Below, one piece after another: positions 23,188 through 34,451 of a stretch of DNA of 64,000 bases; position 1 is the stretch's first letter, and every line of letters begins with the position of its first letter. The notes beneath the pieces were generated by a model. It saw only the letters and a list, made by a program, of their open reading frames with translations. It ran no database searches and had not been told where the DNA came from. Both the position numbers and the translations under genes were made by a program. Location: positions 124,001-188,000 of the forward strand of contig PYIU01000008.1 of NCBI GenBank assembly GCA_003415625.1, read 5' to 3'. Origin of the DNA: Aquanectria penicillioides (Eukaryota > Ascomycota > Sordariomycetes > Hypocreales > Nectriaceae).

Positions 23188-24987
23188 ATGGCTGTCCAGA
23201 ACGAGGCAATGACTGCTGCCGACACAGATTCTCCCGAGGCGTCAACCTTGAACGTCCCGTATGTGAAGAATACTGGCGAAAACGATGCAGAAAAAGCGGA
23301 GGCGACCGCTCAGACTATGACTGATGATCATTACCCGCATGGCTTGAAACTGGTAATCCTGGCGGGAGCTTCCATGTCTGCCGTTTTCCTGATTGCATTG
23401 GATCAGGTGAGTAAGTATCGGCACTAGGTTCATAAATATGACTTCTCACAGAAATCCAGACAATCGTCGGAACGGCAATTCCCAAAATCACTGACCAATT
23501 TCACGGCCTCGACGACGTTTCATGGTACGCTGCTGCCTACTTCATGACTTTTGGCGCTGCCCAGACTGCGGCTGGCAAGATATACAAATTCTTCAATCTC
23601 AAGTGGAGCTTTCTCTTGTCCATGTTCATCTTCGAAGTCGGCAGCTTGATCTGTGGAGTCGCACCCAATTCGAAGACGTTGATAGTCGGACGGGCTATTG
23701 CTGGAGTCGGTGCTGCTGGCTTGTCAGTAGGAGGCACTAGCATTGTCTCCTTTACTGTCCCGCCAGCAAAGCGACCGATGATGATGGGCATCATCGGAAT
23801 GACATATGCTGTTGCTGCTGTCCTAGGCCCACTCCTCGGTGGTGCATTTACGGATCATGTATCCTGGAGATGGTGCTTTTATATTAATCTGCCCATTGGT
23901 GGTGTCGCCGCTCTCGCCGTCTTCTTCTTTTTCCATCTTCCAGCCGCCGCCACACCTCCTCAGGTGACCTTGGCAAAGAAGTTGCTACATATTGATCCAG
24001 TGGGCATTACTTTGGTCATGGGAGGCATAACCTGTTTCATTCTCGCCCTGCAGTATGGAGGAAGTACCCACCCCTGGAATAGTAGCATAGTCATCGGGCT
24101 TTTAGTCGGGTTTGGACTCCTTGTGGCTGCCCTAGTGGCCTGGGAAGTCTGGCTAGGCGACTATTCCATGATGATGCCCAGGCTGTACAAGCAACGCTCA
24201 CTCGCTGCCACCGCGCCTTACCAATTCTTCTTTATGGGCAGCTATGTGGCGTTGCTGTATTACCTTCCCATCTACTTCCAGAGCATTCTCGGCGCGAGCC
24301 CTATCAAATCTGGTGTCAACAACCTGCCTCTGGTGCTTGCGGCTGCTCCCTTTGCCATTGCTGGCGGAGCTGTCGTTACCAAAACTGGTCGCGCGCAACA
24401 GGTCATGTTTGTGGGCTCAATGCTTACGACCGTTGCAATTGGTCTCATCTACACGCTTGACATTGGCACCCCGACTGCTAAGTGGGTAGGATATCAATTC
24501 TTTGTCGGAGCCGTCATGTCCTTTGCTATCATGCACGGATTGACTGTTGCACAAGCTAGCGTGGGTTCCGAAGATCTTGCCGCTGTCACGGCTAATCTAC
24601 TGTGTATGTGCCCTTCTTCTGCTTCTTCCTCTTTTCCGAGTTGTCCAGAACTCTAATCAAGTGTATTTTCTAGTCTTTCAAACTATTGGCGGTGCATTCA
24701 GCACTTCGGCAGGCCAGTCAGCATTCGTCAACAGACTGCTCGCCACTCTTCCCAAAACAGCTCCAGAGGTTGACCCAGGTTTAGTGCTCGTGACAGGCGC
24801 ATCCGAACTGCACAAGGTGTTCCCGCCAAACTTACTACCCGGGGTGCTGGAGGCGTACATGGCGGGCATCAAAGCGGCGTTCGCGGTTGCGGTTGCATTC
24901 TCCGGCGCAGCATTCGTATGCACCTTGGCCATCCCCAAGAGAAAACTTCCCAGTCATGAAAGTAAGGAATCCATGGTGATGGCTTGA
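23188..24987 (+). CDS. DHA2-type (14-TM) MFS drug exporter
   Basis: Exons 23188-23406, 23460-24603 and 24674-24987 join in frame to 558 residues. After a hydrophilic, acidic N-terminus the sequence has ALDQ/TIVGTAIP (the first intron splits this DHA2 signature), then WYAAAYFMTFGA, GRAIAGVGAAGL (motif A/B region), GPLLGGAFTDHVSWRW (motif C) and FYINLPIGGVA. The second intron lies before FFQTIGGAFS, a standard DHA2 position. Members export small molecules across the plasma membrane by proton antiport and are common self-resistance genes in secondary-metabolite clusters. It is co-directional with the ABC transporter and the Zn2Cys6 regulator. Which compound it carries cannot be read from sequence. 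ATG 23188 is preferred over an in-frame ATG 114 nt upstream because the upstream part has no conserved look. Confidence 0.9.
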
Positions 24988-25386
24988 TTCACATTCATGG
25001 TGTGGACGTGGAGTTCGGTAGATGATGTGGGCCGCGTCCGTGCGTGGCCTTGACCTGTCGTACGAGTTATCCCTGGTGCCAATCTTCTTCTAAGATTACC
25101 AAAATAGAAGACAAAAGAATTACCATGCACCCAGTCTCTACCTATTCTACTCCGATTTTCCTCGAGGCTTGTCTTGTTGCCTTTTAAATTAGGCAGCAAC
25201 CGGACTCTCCGAGAGATTCCAATTGTGCCCCACATTAATCTGCTCCGCACATTCCACTCCGCCGGAATCTCCTCCGTTCCATCTCCGTTCCACCTCCGTT
25301 CTTAAAAGAAAAGCACACACGCCGACCAAGTCCTGAGGATATCCGGACTTTCCACCGTAACTTGCATTACAAATCCTCTCAGTACT
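24988..25386. promoter_or_regulatory. Intergenic: promoter of Zn2Cys6 regulator
   Basis: A 399-base gap. It contains a repetitive CTCCGTTC-rich stretch (about 25268-25302: CTCCGTTCCATCTCCGTTC and the like) but no gene. CGG/CCG elements, the usual half-sites of Zn2Cys6 proteins, occur near 25260-25350, so autoregulation is possible. Confidence 0.35.
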
Positions 25387-27433
25387 ATGGAGAGGTCCAG
25401 GCCGGGCCTCGGCCACTCCAGCACATATGGCCAAGCTTGCATGCAATGCTACAAGGCAAAGTGCCGGTGCGTGCCCAATCCTAGCGGCAATGGTTGTGAA
25501 AGGTCAGTTTGTCTCGCCAAAGCCTTGAGCTGATAGATTGACTGGAAAATCTCAGATGTGTGCGGCTCAGGAAGGAATGCAGGCCATCGGAGGCGGCTCG
25601 CCGACGCAATGCTCAAAAAGCTGACGACTCGGATACACGGATTGTCCAATTGGAGGGTAAAATAGAAACCCTGCTCTCTGCAATGCAATCCATCGCAAGC
25701 GCCTCCGGATCTTCGGTAGACCTGGCACAGCTCCTCAATAAGGACAATGCTCCATCATACTCATCTAGCTCTGCACGCATCGCAACATATTCCACCAACA
25801 GCTCAGGGTTTGGAGATGTGCTGACGCCGTCCACGAATCCATCGCCGAAGGCGCCGGGGGGCACGGATCCGTTCCCTCTAGCTCTCTCTGATCTATCGCC
25901 AAGTGATGCGGAAGAGCGCTTTGGTTTTTTTCGCTCCCGAATGCTTCCATGCTTTCCATTTATGCATATCCCTCCGGACATGGCGATCGTACAGTTGCGC
26001 CAAGATAAGCCGTTCTTATCCCAGGCTATCCTCACTGTTACCGTATTCTCGACCCAGGAACGACTGGTGCTCATCGAGGATCTAAAGAGCACCTTGTTCA
26101 CTGCCACTCTGACCAATCTCGAGTCAAACATTGACCTGTTACTCGGACTGCTAACATATCTCTCATGGAGTATCGACGCCTTTCTTGGCAGGGCCGACCT
26201 CGTGTCTCGTCTCATGATGCTCGCCATGTCTTTAGTGTATGACTTGAAGCTATTTAAGCCACCGCGACTAGATGTAGAGGTTATGATGTCAATGACTCAA
26301 GGTCGGCTTTTGAGCAATGATCAAAGTTCCAACGATGAAACCATCCATCATTTCTTGGAAAAACAGCGAGCGCTCCTCGCGTGTTTCGTGTTGAGCTCCA
26401 AGTACGACTTGAAATCTACCTGTTCGTCGCTTCGATCTATAGAACCTGACTGACGTGTATGTGCGTAGTCTTTCATCTCACTTTGGTCGCCAAGATGCGC
26501 TACGGTGGACGCCACAAATGGAGGAGGGACTCCGCGTTATTGAAATGAACAAATCCTGTCCAACAGATGAATCTTTCGCATATCAAGTCCGCCTGCATCT
26601 TCTAAAACAAAGAGCGGCGTGCATCCGAGAACAACACGAGGTGGACCGTGCTCGCACAGGTTCAGCAACTGTCTCACTTCCGGGCTTGATGTATCTCAAA
26701 ACACTGCGAGGGCAGCTGCATGATCTTAGATCTGCAATGCCTCAAAATCTCCACCAGCGAGGTGAGTTCTTCAAGTATTGTGAGGGATGCTAGAATAGGC
26801 TTGCTAAATATTGTAGACATCCTGATGACGTATACACAATACGTCGAACTATACATAAACCATCTGGCTTACTCGGTAAGCTGGGACGGCCCGCTTCTTG
26901 ACTTATCATCACAAAGCAGTTCCGGTGGTACCTTACCTGGATTCGACCGACTCGATTGTTTATGGCGGTCCGTCGAAAGTATCAAGTTGTGGCTGGATAA
27001 TTTCTACAGGATTCAACCTTCAGAACTTGTCGGCCTACCCTTTCACTTTTGGTCACAGATGATTCTATGCATCACAATCTTAAAATATCTGTCGACACTT
27101 GATGATCCAGGTTGGGATTCTCAAGCAGTTCGGAACACAGTCAACTTGATTACGACACTGGGCTACATGAATGATAAACTAGACCTGAGCTGTAAAGAAC
27201 TGGGTCTCCAGTGTGAAAACAACCTTTTCAAGCTCTTATCGAAGCTTTTATCTAAATGCCTAGCGTGGGCCAATGCTTGGTTCAACGTGACCTCACAGGT
27301 GCATTCGGCAGAAGCTACTACAGCCAGTCACAGCAACTACATTCCAGATCTAGACCAGATGGCTTGGATGCAGTCGATGGACTTGGAGAGCGACCAGTGG
27401 TTAGATAACTTACTCGGTGAACCGAAATTTTGA
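25387..27433 (+). CDS. Zn2Cys6 transcription factor, putative pathway regulator
   Basis: Four exons (25387-25502, 25556-26401, 26469-26761, 26817-27433) join in frame to 623 residues. The DNA-binding domain at residues about 18-45 reads ACMQCYKAKCRC then CERCVRLRKECRPS. It is a compact variant of the binuclear cluster with six or more cysteines and an intron inside it at the usual place. A basic stretch and a short coiled coil (IVQLEGKIETLLSAM) follow as the dimerisation element. The remaining 500 residues are the poorly conserved middle region of this subfamily, with FPFMHIPPD, WSIDAFLGR and LRWTPQMEE. It is the last co-directional gene of the locus, next to the DHA2 exporter, so it is the best candidate for pathway-specific control. 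This is inferred; it could serve only the DHA2 gene. Confidence 0.88.
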
Positions 27434-29726
27434 GGAACAAATACGCAGTGGGCTCCTTGAGAAATAGGGAGAATATACAAAAGCTACGGCAATGCCCCAA
27501 GTCTTATTTTCAAGCCCTCCTAGATGCGAGAAATTAGAGACGAGGGCATCGAAACACAGAGAGGGAAGTTTCACCTGCGATGTACGCTACCAGTCCCAAT
27601 CTGATCCCTCTTCTCTGCGGTAGACCACTCCCCCAATATGTTCTGATTTTTCGGCGTAATACCTAGAGTCAGACCCTATCAAGGTTAAAGAGCCGTCAAC
27701 GACCAAACGCTTGTAGTTTCTGTACAAGAGCTAGCTTATCTAGCCCAGGGTCGAATTCGCCAGAGGCGGTACAAGTATCCTTTCACCACAAGGTCGCTAT
27801 GTATATATCCTCAACTTGACCCCCTCCAGCGGTCCATCGACTTTGAATTTGCTGAAGCACTTGATATTATCACTACAACTTGATCAATCCAGAATTCTAC
27901 TGCACTAGTCAGCGAAGTTGAAGGAGACTTGCCTGGTAATTAGGTGACCTCTCGCGACTATATTCTGATATGATTTGATTACTCCACTAATTTCTTGTTA
28001 TGATAACGCGCTAGCGAATGGGTGCTAGGGTATACGAACTCGCAGAGAATACCGCCGTCCATGACAGTATCCTCATCAGTGCGAACTTCTCCTCGAAGGT
28101 TTATATCATTAAATATAGTGATCATCCTGTCAGAACTGAGAGACCCAATAACCTCAATGAGGCCGGATAACACAATTCCATCATCGCCTAGCCTACTTAT
28201 CAAGTTGAAGAACGTTTCGAGTTTCTTTGGAAGATAAAGATTCTTCAATAAAGTAGGTCGCTTAGAACGGATACTCGAACATGCACCTGCAAGTTCTGAC
28301 TTGTTTTGTTCCACTCGTTCCAGTAAGGATGCAAGATATCTCCTCCAAATGCGTAGGAAGATGGTCTATGATGGTGCTTTTGCCATATACTACCGCTTTT
28401 AAACAAAAAGAACGCTCAAAAAAGTCTCATTTAGTGTCAAATCTTTGCTGAAGCGCCAGATGGTCTACCCAGTCATCAATGTAGATAAACATATTGCTTC
28501 CAAATCTACAAAGGTTGTCATGACACTTCCAGGCATGATGTCCGGCTTCTACATCAATCCATCCTTTTGAGCCCTAGTTTTCAACATTTCGGGTCACCGC
28601 TCATCTTGCATTTCAGGACCTTGAAAGATGGGCCCTAACGAGCAAGATGATGAGGAATGATCGGAGAAGTGATATAAATGCGACGTCCATCAAATTTCCG
28701 CCCATGAGTGATACCTTTCCTATCCACCTCTTCGTACGATAATAAAAATCAAGGCTCTTACTATTTTTGCCCTGGCTACATCTTCTAGTGCTTACATCTG
28801 CAACTATGGATGGGGTAAACCACCAGCCTCCACTTATCCTATCATCCATGTGAGCTATATCATTACGTCTAAATTTGCAACACTTTCAATTGCTAACAAC
28901 TCAACAGGTATTGTGTCGGCTTAGTTAGTATCATTAGGGTTCTTGATATCAACAAGCGTAGCGCTTAGATCGCGAGTAGACATTGACACACTTTCCTATC
29001 GTCCGTACTTGTTCGTGGCCCTCCAAGTCTGGGCGGCCAGTACTTCAATCAAGCAGTAAAAACGATGTGAGTCGCAACTGATGAGTCTCACTGCGATAAT
29101 TAGCTAAATCCTTACCTACAACCAGTTTGTCGCCTACGTAAGTCTCTACCAGAATGCTTGAAAGTCACCAGGGCTAAGATTTTGCTGTTCTTGAATTTCT
29201 TTCGGGACGACGCCCCTCGTGCCACTTCTAGGCCCTGGGATAATCGATTGCCTGAAACGCTGGCCATTATTGCAAGTTTTGTTATTAGAAAGTGCTATCC
29301 TCGTATTCATTCTTAATAATATTTATCCAAATTTGATCACAGCAGCAATAAGCAGTATAATGCGCCCACTGGTTATCACAAGAGCCTCTGATTGTCTTTT
29401 CTTCATTAGCTTTCAATCCCATTCATCCCATACCATCTTCAACTCTGGTACTTCTTTACTATCCTCACAGACCTAATGTGGACAGAAATCATCATCTCTA
29501 ATTAAATTCGGACTAGTTCAAAGAATGATGACTTCATCGTCTAAACACGGCAGAATACACATCTAATTGAAGTGGGATTGAAGCTATTGTCACGAGGTTT
29601 TTGATTTCCCGGACATACGCAAGGTTTAAGTCCCTGTAACATTATTTTCGATTATAAGTGCAACCAAGAGCTCTCATCATTCCAGAGACGCATTTTAGTA
29701 TTTGCTGGACAGGCATGTAACTTAGC
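27434..29726. other. 2.3 kb gene-poor, AT-rich region
   Basis: The longest open frame here, 27979-28314 on the minus strand (111 codons), has no recognisable domain and no convincing start or splice partners, so it is not called. Other frames are short and mutually overlapping. The region is AT-rich and may mark the boundary of the isocyanide locus. No transposon ends, target duplication or tandem repeat was found by eye. Confidence 0.4.
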
Positions 29727-30668
29727 TCATCGGACATTGATCTTTTGTATTTTGCAGTTTGGACACCGAGGGATACCGCAATAAGGACAAGGATCCACAC
29801 GAATTCCCATACCTCCGTGTCCACAGCAGCACTAGAAAATAGTCAGCACAATGAACATAGTTTTTGAAAAACAACATACACATATCCAGAGTATCACTAT
29901 CTTGCGCCTTGGACCCCGCCTCGAAGCGAAGCCCCCAGCGATAATAGTACAAGCTGTTGTGGCTTGAAGTATGATCGGGGGGCTTTGAGTCTTTTCGTTC
30001 GATCTACCTTCTTCATGCTGAGCCTTTTCGCTTTCCTTCTCATTCGGGACCTGAGGTAAATCCTGACTACCGTTCATACTGTCACTTGACTGACAGCTCT
30101 CTCTATTCACAATATCATGTGACGGCTCGTTAGATTGGTTGTCAGTTTGTAGAAACCATAGGGTGTTGTTTGTATTCTCCGAATGTTCGGGAGAGCTGGC
30201 TATATCTGACTGGTCCGGGCCGGGCTGAACCAGTATTGCAGTCGTTCCTGTCATGTCCACATCCGCAAGGGCATCAGTGACGCGGTTTTCGTTTCCTTGC
30301 CTTCTTTCGAGAAATGACCACTGGATATCAGAATCTTGGGCATCACCATTATTTGAGCCGCAAGTGGAATTGGAAGCGTCATTAAAAGAATCGGACAAGT
30401 ACAGCGTGTCTTCTTGAGCATCGCGTATATCCCGGGGGCCAGAGGCCAGAAGAAAATCTCGGTCAGGCACCAAGATATCTTCACCAGACTGAAGACTGCA
30501 ATCGAAATCCTCCGCAAACCTAACACACACATGAGAAAGATCTTGATAAGGTGTGGCAAGGGAATAGTACTCAACGGGCTCATTGACACTGGGAGTTTCC
30601 CGATGCTCTTGAAGGCTCCAAACACAAACAATAAGTCCGATATAGAGCAGTAGTCGATATGTATGCAT
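29727..30668 (-). CDS. Hypothetical protein with N-terminal hydrophobic segment and C-terminal Cys cluster
   Basis: Exon 1 (30668-29880, 263 codons) and exon 2 (29831-29727) are joined by a 48-nt GT-AG intron in phase 0, giving 297 residues. The N-terminus MHTYRLLLYIGLIVCVWS is a signal peptide or signal anchor. The middle is acidic and rich in Ser/Asn/Asp with no known fold. The C-terminus, mostly exon 2, is WICCCCGHGGMG followed by PCPYCGIPRCPNC, with three CxxC-type pairs, so it is probably a zinc-binding ribbon. Similar cysteine tails occur in unnamed fungal proteins. Start ATG 30668 is used because the longer frame begins only with GTG. Function is unknown. Confidence 0.55.
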
Positions 30669-31472
30669 GGCTATGGCACAAACCACCGTGGTTCAGTGGC
30701 AAAGGATCCAACCCACTGGGAAGAGGCAATTATGAGAAGTGAGATTATGGCCTTTGGATACAGGATACTTGTGGAAATGACAAGTACCTCGGTAGGAACC
30801 TTGTTATTCACTCCGTTACTAGTGAGTGGCTTGTTTTTTGTCTTTGAGGATGAACCGTTCTATCGGAAGTTGGAGTACGGCCACGAGACTCCCACGTACG
30901 TTTGAAGCGCGTTAAATATTGAACCCCCGCTTCGGATATTGCATCGCTGCATTTTATTGGCCTCAATAATAAGCTCAAAACCAATGATTGTCAGGCAAAA
31001 TGAATGCATGACGCACCAATCAGTGTCCTCGGCCAGCAGTTTGCTATGCTGCTCTCTATGCCCTCGAGGCGGCGGGTGGTGCTCGGTCTAGTGTGGAGCA
31101 AATAAGTCGCAATCCATTTCTAAGTATTCTCTAGCGATGTAATATTCCATCATATAGTATTGAATACTCCAAAGCGATGAAGTCCAACTTACCGGGAGCC
31201 CACCTGGAAACATTGGTCACAGGGGTCGCAAGCCGTTAGGAATCAAGCGATGTTGGTGGGTAAAATCACACTCAAGCTATGCATTCTAATGTCTACCGAT
31301 CTAATCGAATGACGTACAACATGCCAACCTCGGCCCGTTTAATTTGCGATAAGGTAGCGGTATTGTTTCCATCTTGAAATATTACATCTCCTAGCTCTAT
31401 TCCCCGCGCAGATTATAGATAATTTTCGTCTCCGTTCAATCATTAGGAGTGACTCCAATTGATCTGGAAATC
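30669..31472. other. Intergenic, no gene seen
   Basis: This is the promoter side of the Cys-tailed hypothetical protein and the downstream side of the ankyrin-type remnant. Short frames only; nothing recognisable. Confidence 0.35.
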
Positions 31473-32170
31473 TCACCTTAATAGCATCCTTTGCCACAAT
31501 TCTTGCATGGTCACCAGATTTGAGGTTTGCTCTCTGATTATTTCTAGCATTAGCTTGCATCCATCGACCGCGAGACACTAACCTGCTCAATAAGTCTTTC
31601 CTCCCTTCTAAATCCACAATTCTCCACTGGAGTGTTCAAATTCGCGCCATGATAAATCATCCCCGCACGACCTAAAGCGTCTCCTCATCAGTCAACGCAA
31701 TCATGTCTAGGAGAACTCTAGCGAGAAAGTGACCCCATGTGGAGATGCCTTTGTATAGCTCATTTGGATCAGGGGCCCTCTCGACGAGGAGTTCCACCAC
31801 CCTGGGGGAAACTCTGCCTCGGGCCGACAGGCGGTTAAGAGCAAAATCAAGAAGTAGCCTTCCGAAGGGTGGCGAAAATAGTAGCTTTGAAGGGGCTCGA
31901 TTGGCCCATTTTTGTTCGAAAACTTCCAATAAATCATGTTGAGCAGCTAGACTGAGGAATATTGGGTCTCTGGAGGCGGAAATGTGACTCTCTGCTTGCA
32001 AAAGCGTTCTGTGAATGGATCCTGCATCTTGGGTCTCGTCCAGAGCCCTCCGAGCACACGAAAACAGCTGGTGAAGGAATATTGCCGTTCAACCCTCTCC
32101 ATGATAGCGCCTAATGGAGCAGTTTTTAGCACTGTTCTGTGCAGAAAAGCTGTGATAACACATTGAGGGC
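31473..32170 (-). pseudogene. C-terminal remnant of an ankyrin-type (possibly NLR) gene
   Basis: Three consecutive reading frames on the minus strand can be read as one protein tail: VLKTAPLGAIMERVERQYSF ... LLVERAPDPNEL ... STWGHFLARVLL, then MIYHGANLNTPVE, and after a 5' GTTAGT intron a short C-terminal exon ending at 31473. The VVELLVERAPDPNE segment and the following W-x-x-F block resemble the end of fungal NACHT-ankyrin proteins. The frame must shift by one missing base at the A4 run 32000-32003 and again near 31680. No NACHT domain or start codon is found upstream, so this looks like a truncated fossil. If the shifts are assembly errors it could be a short gene. The ankyrin call is moderate. 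Confidence 0.4.
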
Positions 32171-32903
32171 TCGTGCGACCGTCTCTCTAGACCTAGGTCG
32201 TATCAATTAAAACCTTAACCGATATTTTTTTTTCTTATTAAATAGCCCATTTGAATACCTATCAGCAGGTAAGATACTTTGGGCAATGCAGCGGGTACCT
32301 AACCTGTGGGTTGTCGATTTAGAAGTCTGGTATCGAGCTCTGCGATGCCGCTGCCAGCGCCCGTGGCAGATTTGCATATCTCGCGGGTTCCCAAGAAGAG
32401 TTTCCATCTCCACGAACACGAGGCCGCGAGTCATTGAGTCACCGCGCCTCTGAGCCTCTGAGTCTCTTATTTAGTCAGTATGCGTGCTCCAACGATCTAT
32501 TGGCCCATGCCCTCTGTCCTGGGCGAGGCCTCGCATAACGACACGACAGCCGTCCCTCAGCTGACTCGACCTACTGAGCTGAAGGGCATTGTCCGCCGCT
32601 TACCATAAATCTCCCTAGAATATTCTCTTGAATACAGCTTACCGCCGCCAGCAACGCCCGATTACAACAGGGTGCTGTTTCAGCGTGCACAACCACTCGT
32701 GCTCATTGTTGCGTTGTTCTTCATTTTCATGAAACAATCAGATTGTATTCTGCCCTTCCAGACCGCCCAGTATGTGTTGGCCAGAGGCTGAAACAAGGCA
32801 ATCATGCATATGGATGGATCTGCTAAGCCTCTGTGCAAACTTTTGGGACTCACCTTCGTCCTTCAATTTTCAGGCTCATGCGAAGCAGTCTGCTCACATC
32901 AAG
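32171..32903. other. Intergenic: promoter of Rho-like GTPase
   Basis: No gene is supported. The region contains an A/T-rich 5' part and ordinary promoter sequence before the GTPase. A minus-strand frame at 32207-32434 has no domain. Confidence 0.35.
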
Positions 32904-33781
32904 ATGACGAAGGGAATCCGCAAACTTCTTATCGTTGGCGATGACGGGTGTGGGAAAACCTCCTTACTAAGGTCAGTCGCCCGCGGGCCGTCTTCATCTC
33001 GCTCTAGCTGCTGAGGCATTCCAGTATTCTTGCCAAGAAAGGCTTCCCTGAGGTAAGGCTCAACCCATGTCATTTCTTACCGTACTACCTACCAGTCGGA
33101 ATTTTACAAGGACTGGTATCCCGCCCCAGTTTGTCATATCTGACAGTATGAAGCCTACAACTCCACTTTCCACCGACCTCATCGTCAATGTTCAAAGTGA
33201 CGGCCACAAATTCGGACTAGCACTTTACGATTCAGCCGAGGGCAGCGATTTTGAGGAGATTCGTCTCAGATCATACGAGGCCTGTGATGTTGTCTTGATT
33301 TGTTTCGATATCAATTCTCCAGAGTCTTTGAAGAACGTTGAAGAAAAGGCAAGTCAAAAGTGCTCCCCTCCTCCCCTCCCCCCTAACTCTCCAGTGATGA
33401 AACTGACGGCCCTTATTCAAGTGGGCTTGTGAAGCCGCGCATTACTGTCGACATACACCAGTAATTCTAGTGGGTTGCAAGATAGACCTTCGACATGCTC
33501 CGATGACATTTGAGAAATCAAATACTGAGCATGAACTTGCTTCATCTGAAGTTGTAAGCCTCCGCCATCATCAGAGTGCCCTCAAATGTGAATTGACGGG
33601 CTGCTAATTTTGCGTCTAGGGTGACTCTGTTCGTCATCGAATTGGGGCTTGGAAATACATAGAATGCTCAGCAAAAAGCAAGGAAGGTATTGAAGAGCTC
33701 TTGCACCATGCGTCTCGCGCCGCCGTGAGTGAGGAAAAGTCCAAGGCTAGGAAATGCAAACATCCCTGCGAAATCATGTAA
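32904..33781 (+). CDS. Rho-family small GTPase, divergent, with CAAX box
   Basis: Five exons (32904-32971, 33025-33052, 33154-33348, 33422-33553, 33620-33781) give 194 residues, the normal Rho length. Motifs seen are the P-loop GDDGCGKTS, then ILAKKGFPE, LALYDSAEG at the G3 position (canonical DTAGQ), ILVGCKIDLR (G4, with Cys-Lys-x-Asp as in Rho proteins), ECSAK (G5), and the C-terminus KCKHPCEIM, a CEIM prenylation box with an upstream cysteine and a modest basic stretch. The third intron appears to use a GC donor (GCAAGT at 33349). The acceptor of the second intron is uncertain; AAG before 33154 keeps the frame, while two nearer AGs do not. It should act as a prenylated membrane switch. The changed G3 motif suggests altered GTP hydrolysis. 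It is not one of the standard Rho1/Cdc42/Rac orthologues. Confidence 0.75.
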
Positions 33782-34412
33782 CACATATTCTGCTTGATTC
33801 GGATGCTTTCGGCTTCCTCGCAACTTTCACCCAAAGACACAGCCGTCTGCCTCCTCGCTGCAAATGCTATGATTCAAAAGCACATTTCGATATCAAAGGG
33901 CGATGGGATTTCATGACTGAGTAAAAGAGGTTACTTTTTGTATATTCTAGTTTAGATCAAATGCCACAAGCCGGAGGCTCTAAGAGCTTATCAACCACCA
34001 AATGTTCCCTGAAAAATAGGTCCGGTTCACAAAAGAAAAACGACCTCATATAGAAGACGTCAACTACCTACGGAAATGACTCCATTTGCAGGGTTGTGGG
34101 GAGGAATGGCAGGACCACAATGTCCGGAGAGGATTGCTAGCGCACTCGCTATTGCTTCAGCTCCCCCAGGCGGCGTTTAGCACGAAAAGCTGCCCCGATC
34201 CGGCGGCACTAAGACTTGCTACCAGAAACTATTGGCATCTAGCTGCACTGCATCTGGCATAGCCAAACGGTGAGGCTCCAGAAGGTCAGGGACATGCAGG
34301 ATGGAGATGTGGCGACAGCATCACGCGTACTGTCTGTCTCATTTCCGCCACTTTTCTTTACGCGTAATCCCCCTTTTCCCTCTATCTTTTCGTGTCTGTG
34401 TGTGATGTCTCT

Positions 34413-34451
<39 letters not shown>

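Noticed and set aside
25613..26227. 204-codon minus-strand ORF inside the Zn2Cys6 gene
   Set aside because: It lies antisense to confirmed exon 2, has no domain, and is a coding-strand shadow.
27979..28314. 111-codon minus-strand ORF in the AT-rich gap
   Set aside because: No domain, no support from neighbouring exons, and an uncertain start. Noted but not annotated as a gene.
33053..33160. Frameshift in the Rho-like GTPase
   Set aside because: Using the acceptor AAG before 33154 keeps the frame and a normal length, so no shift is needed, although the acceptor is weak.
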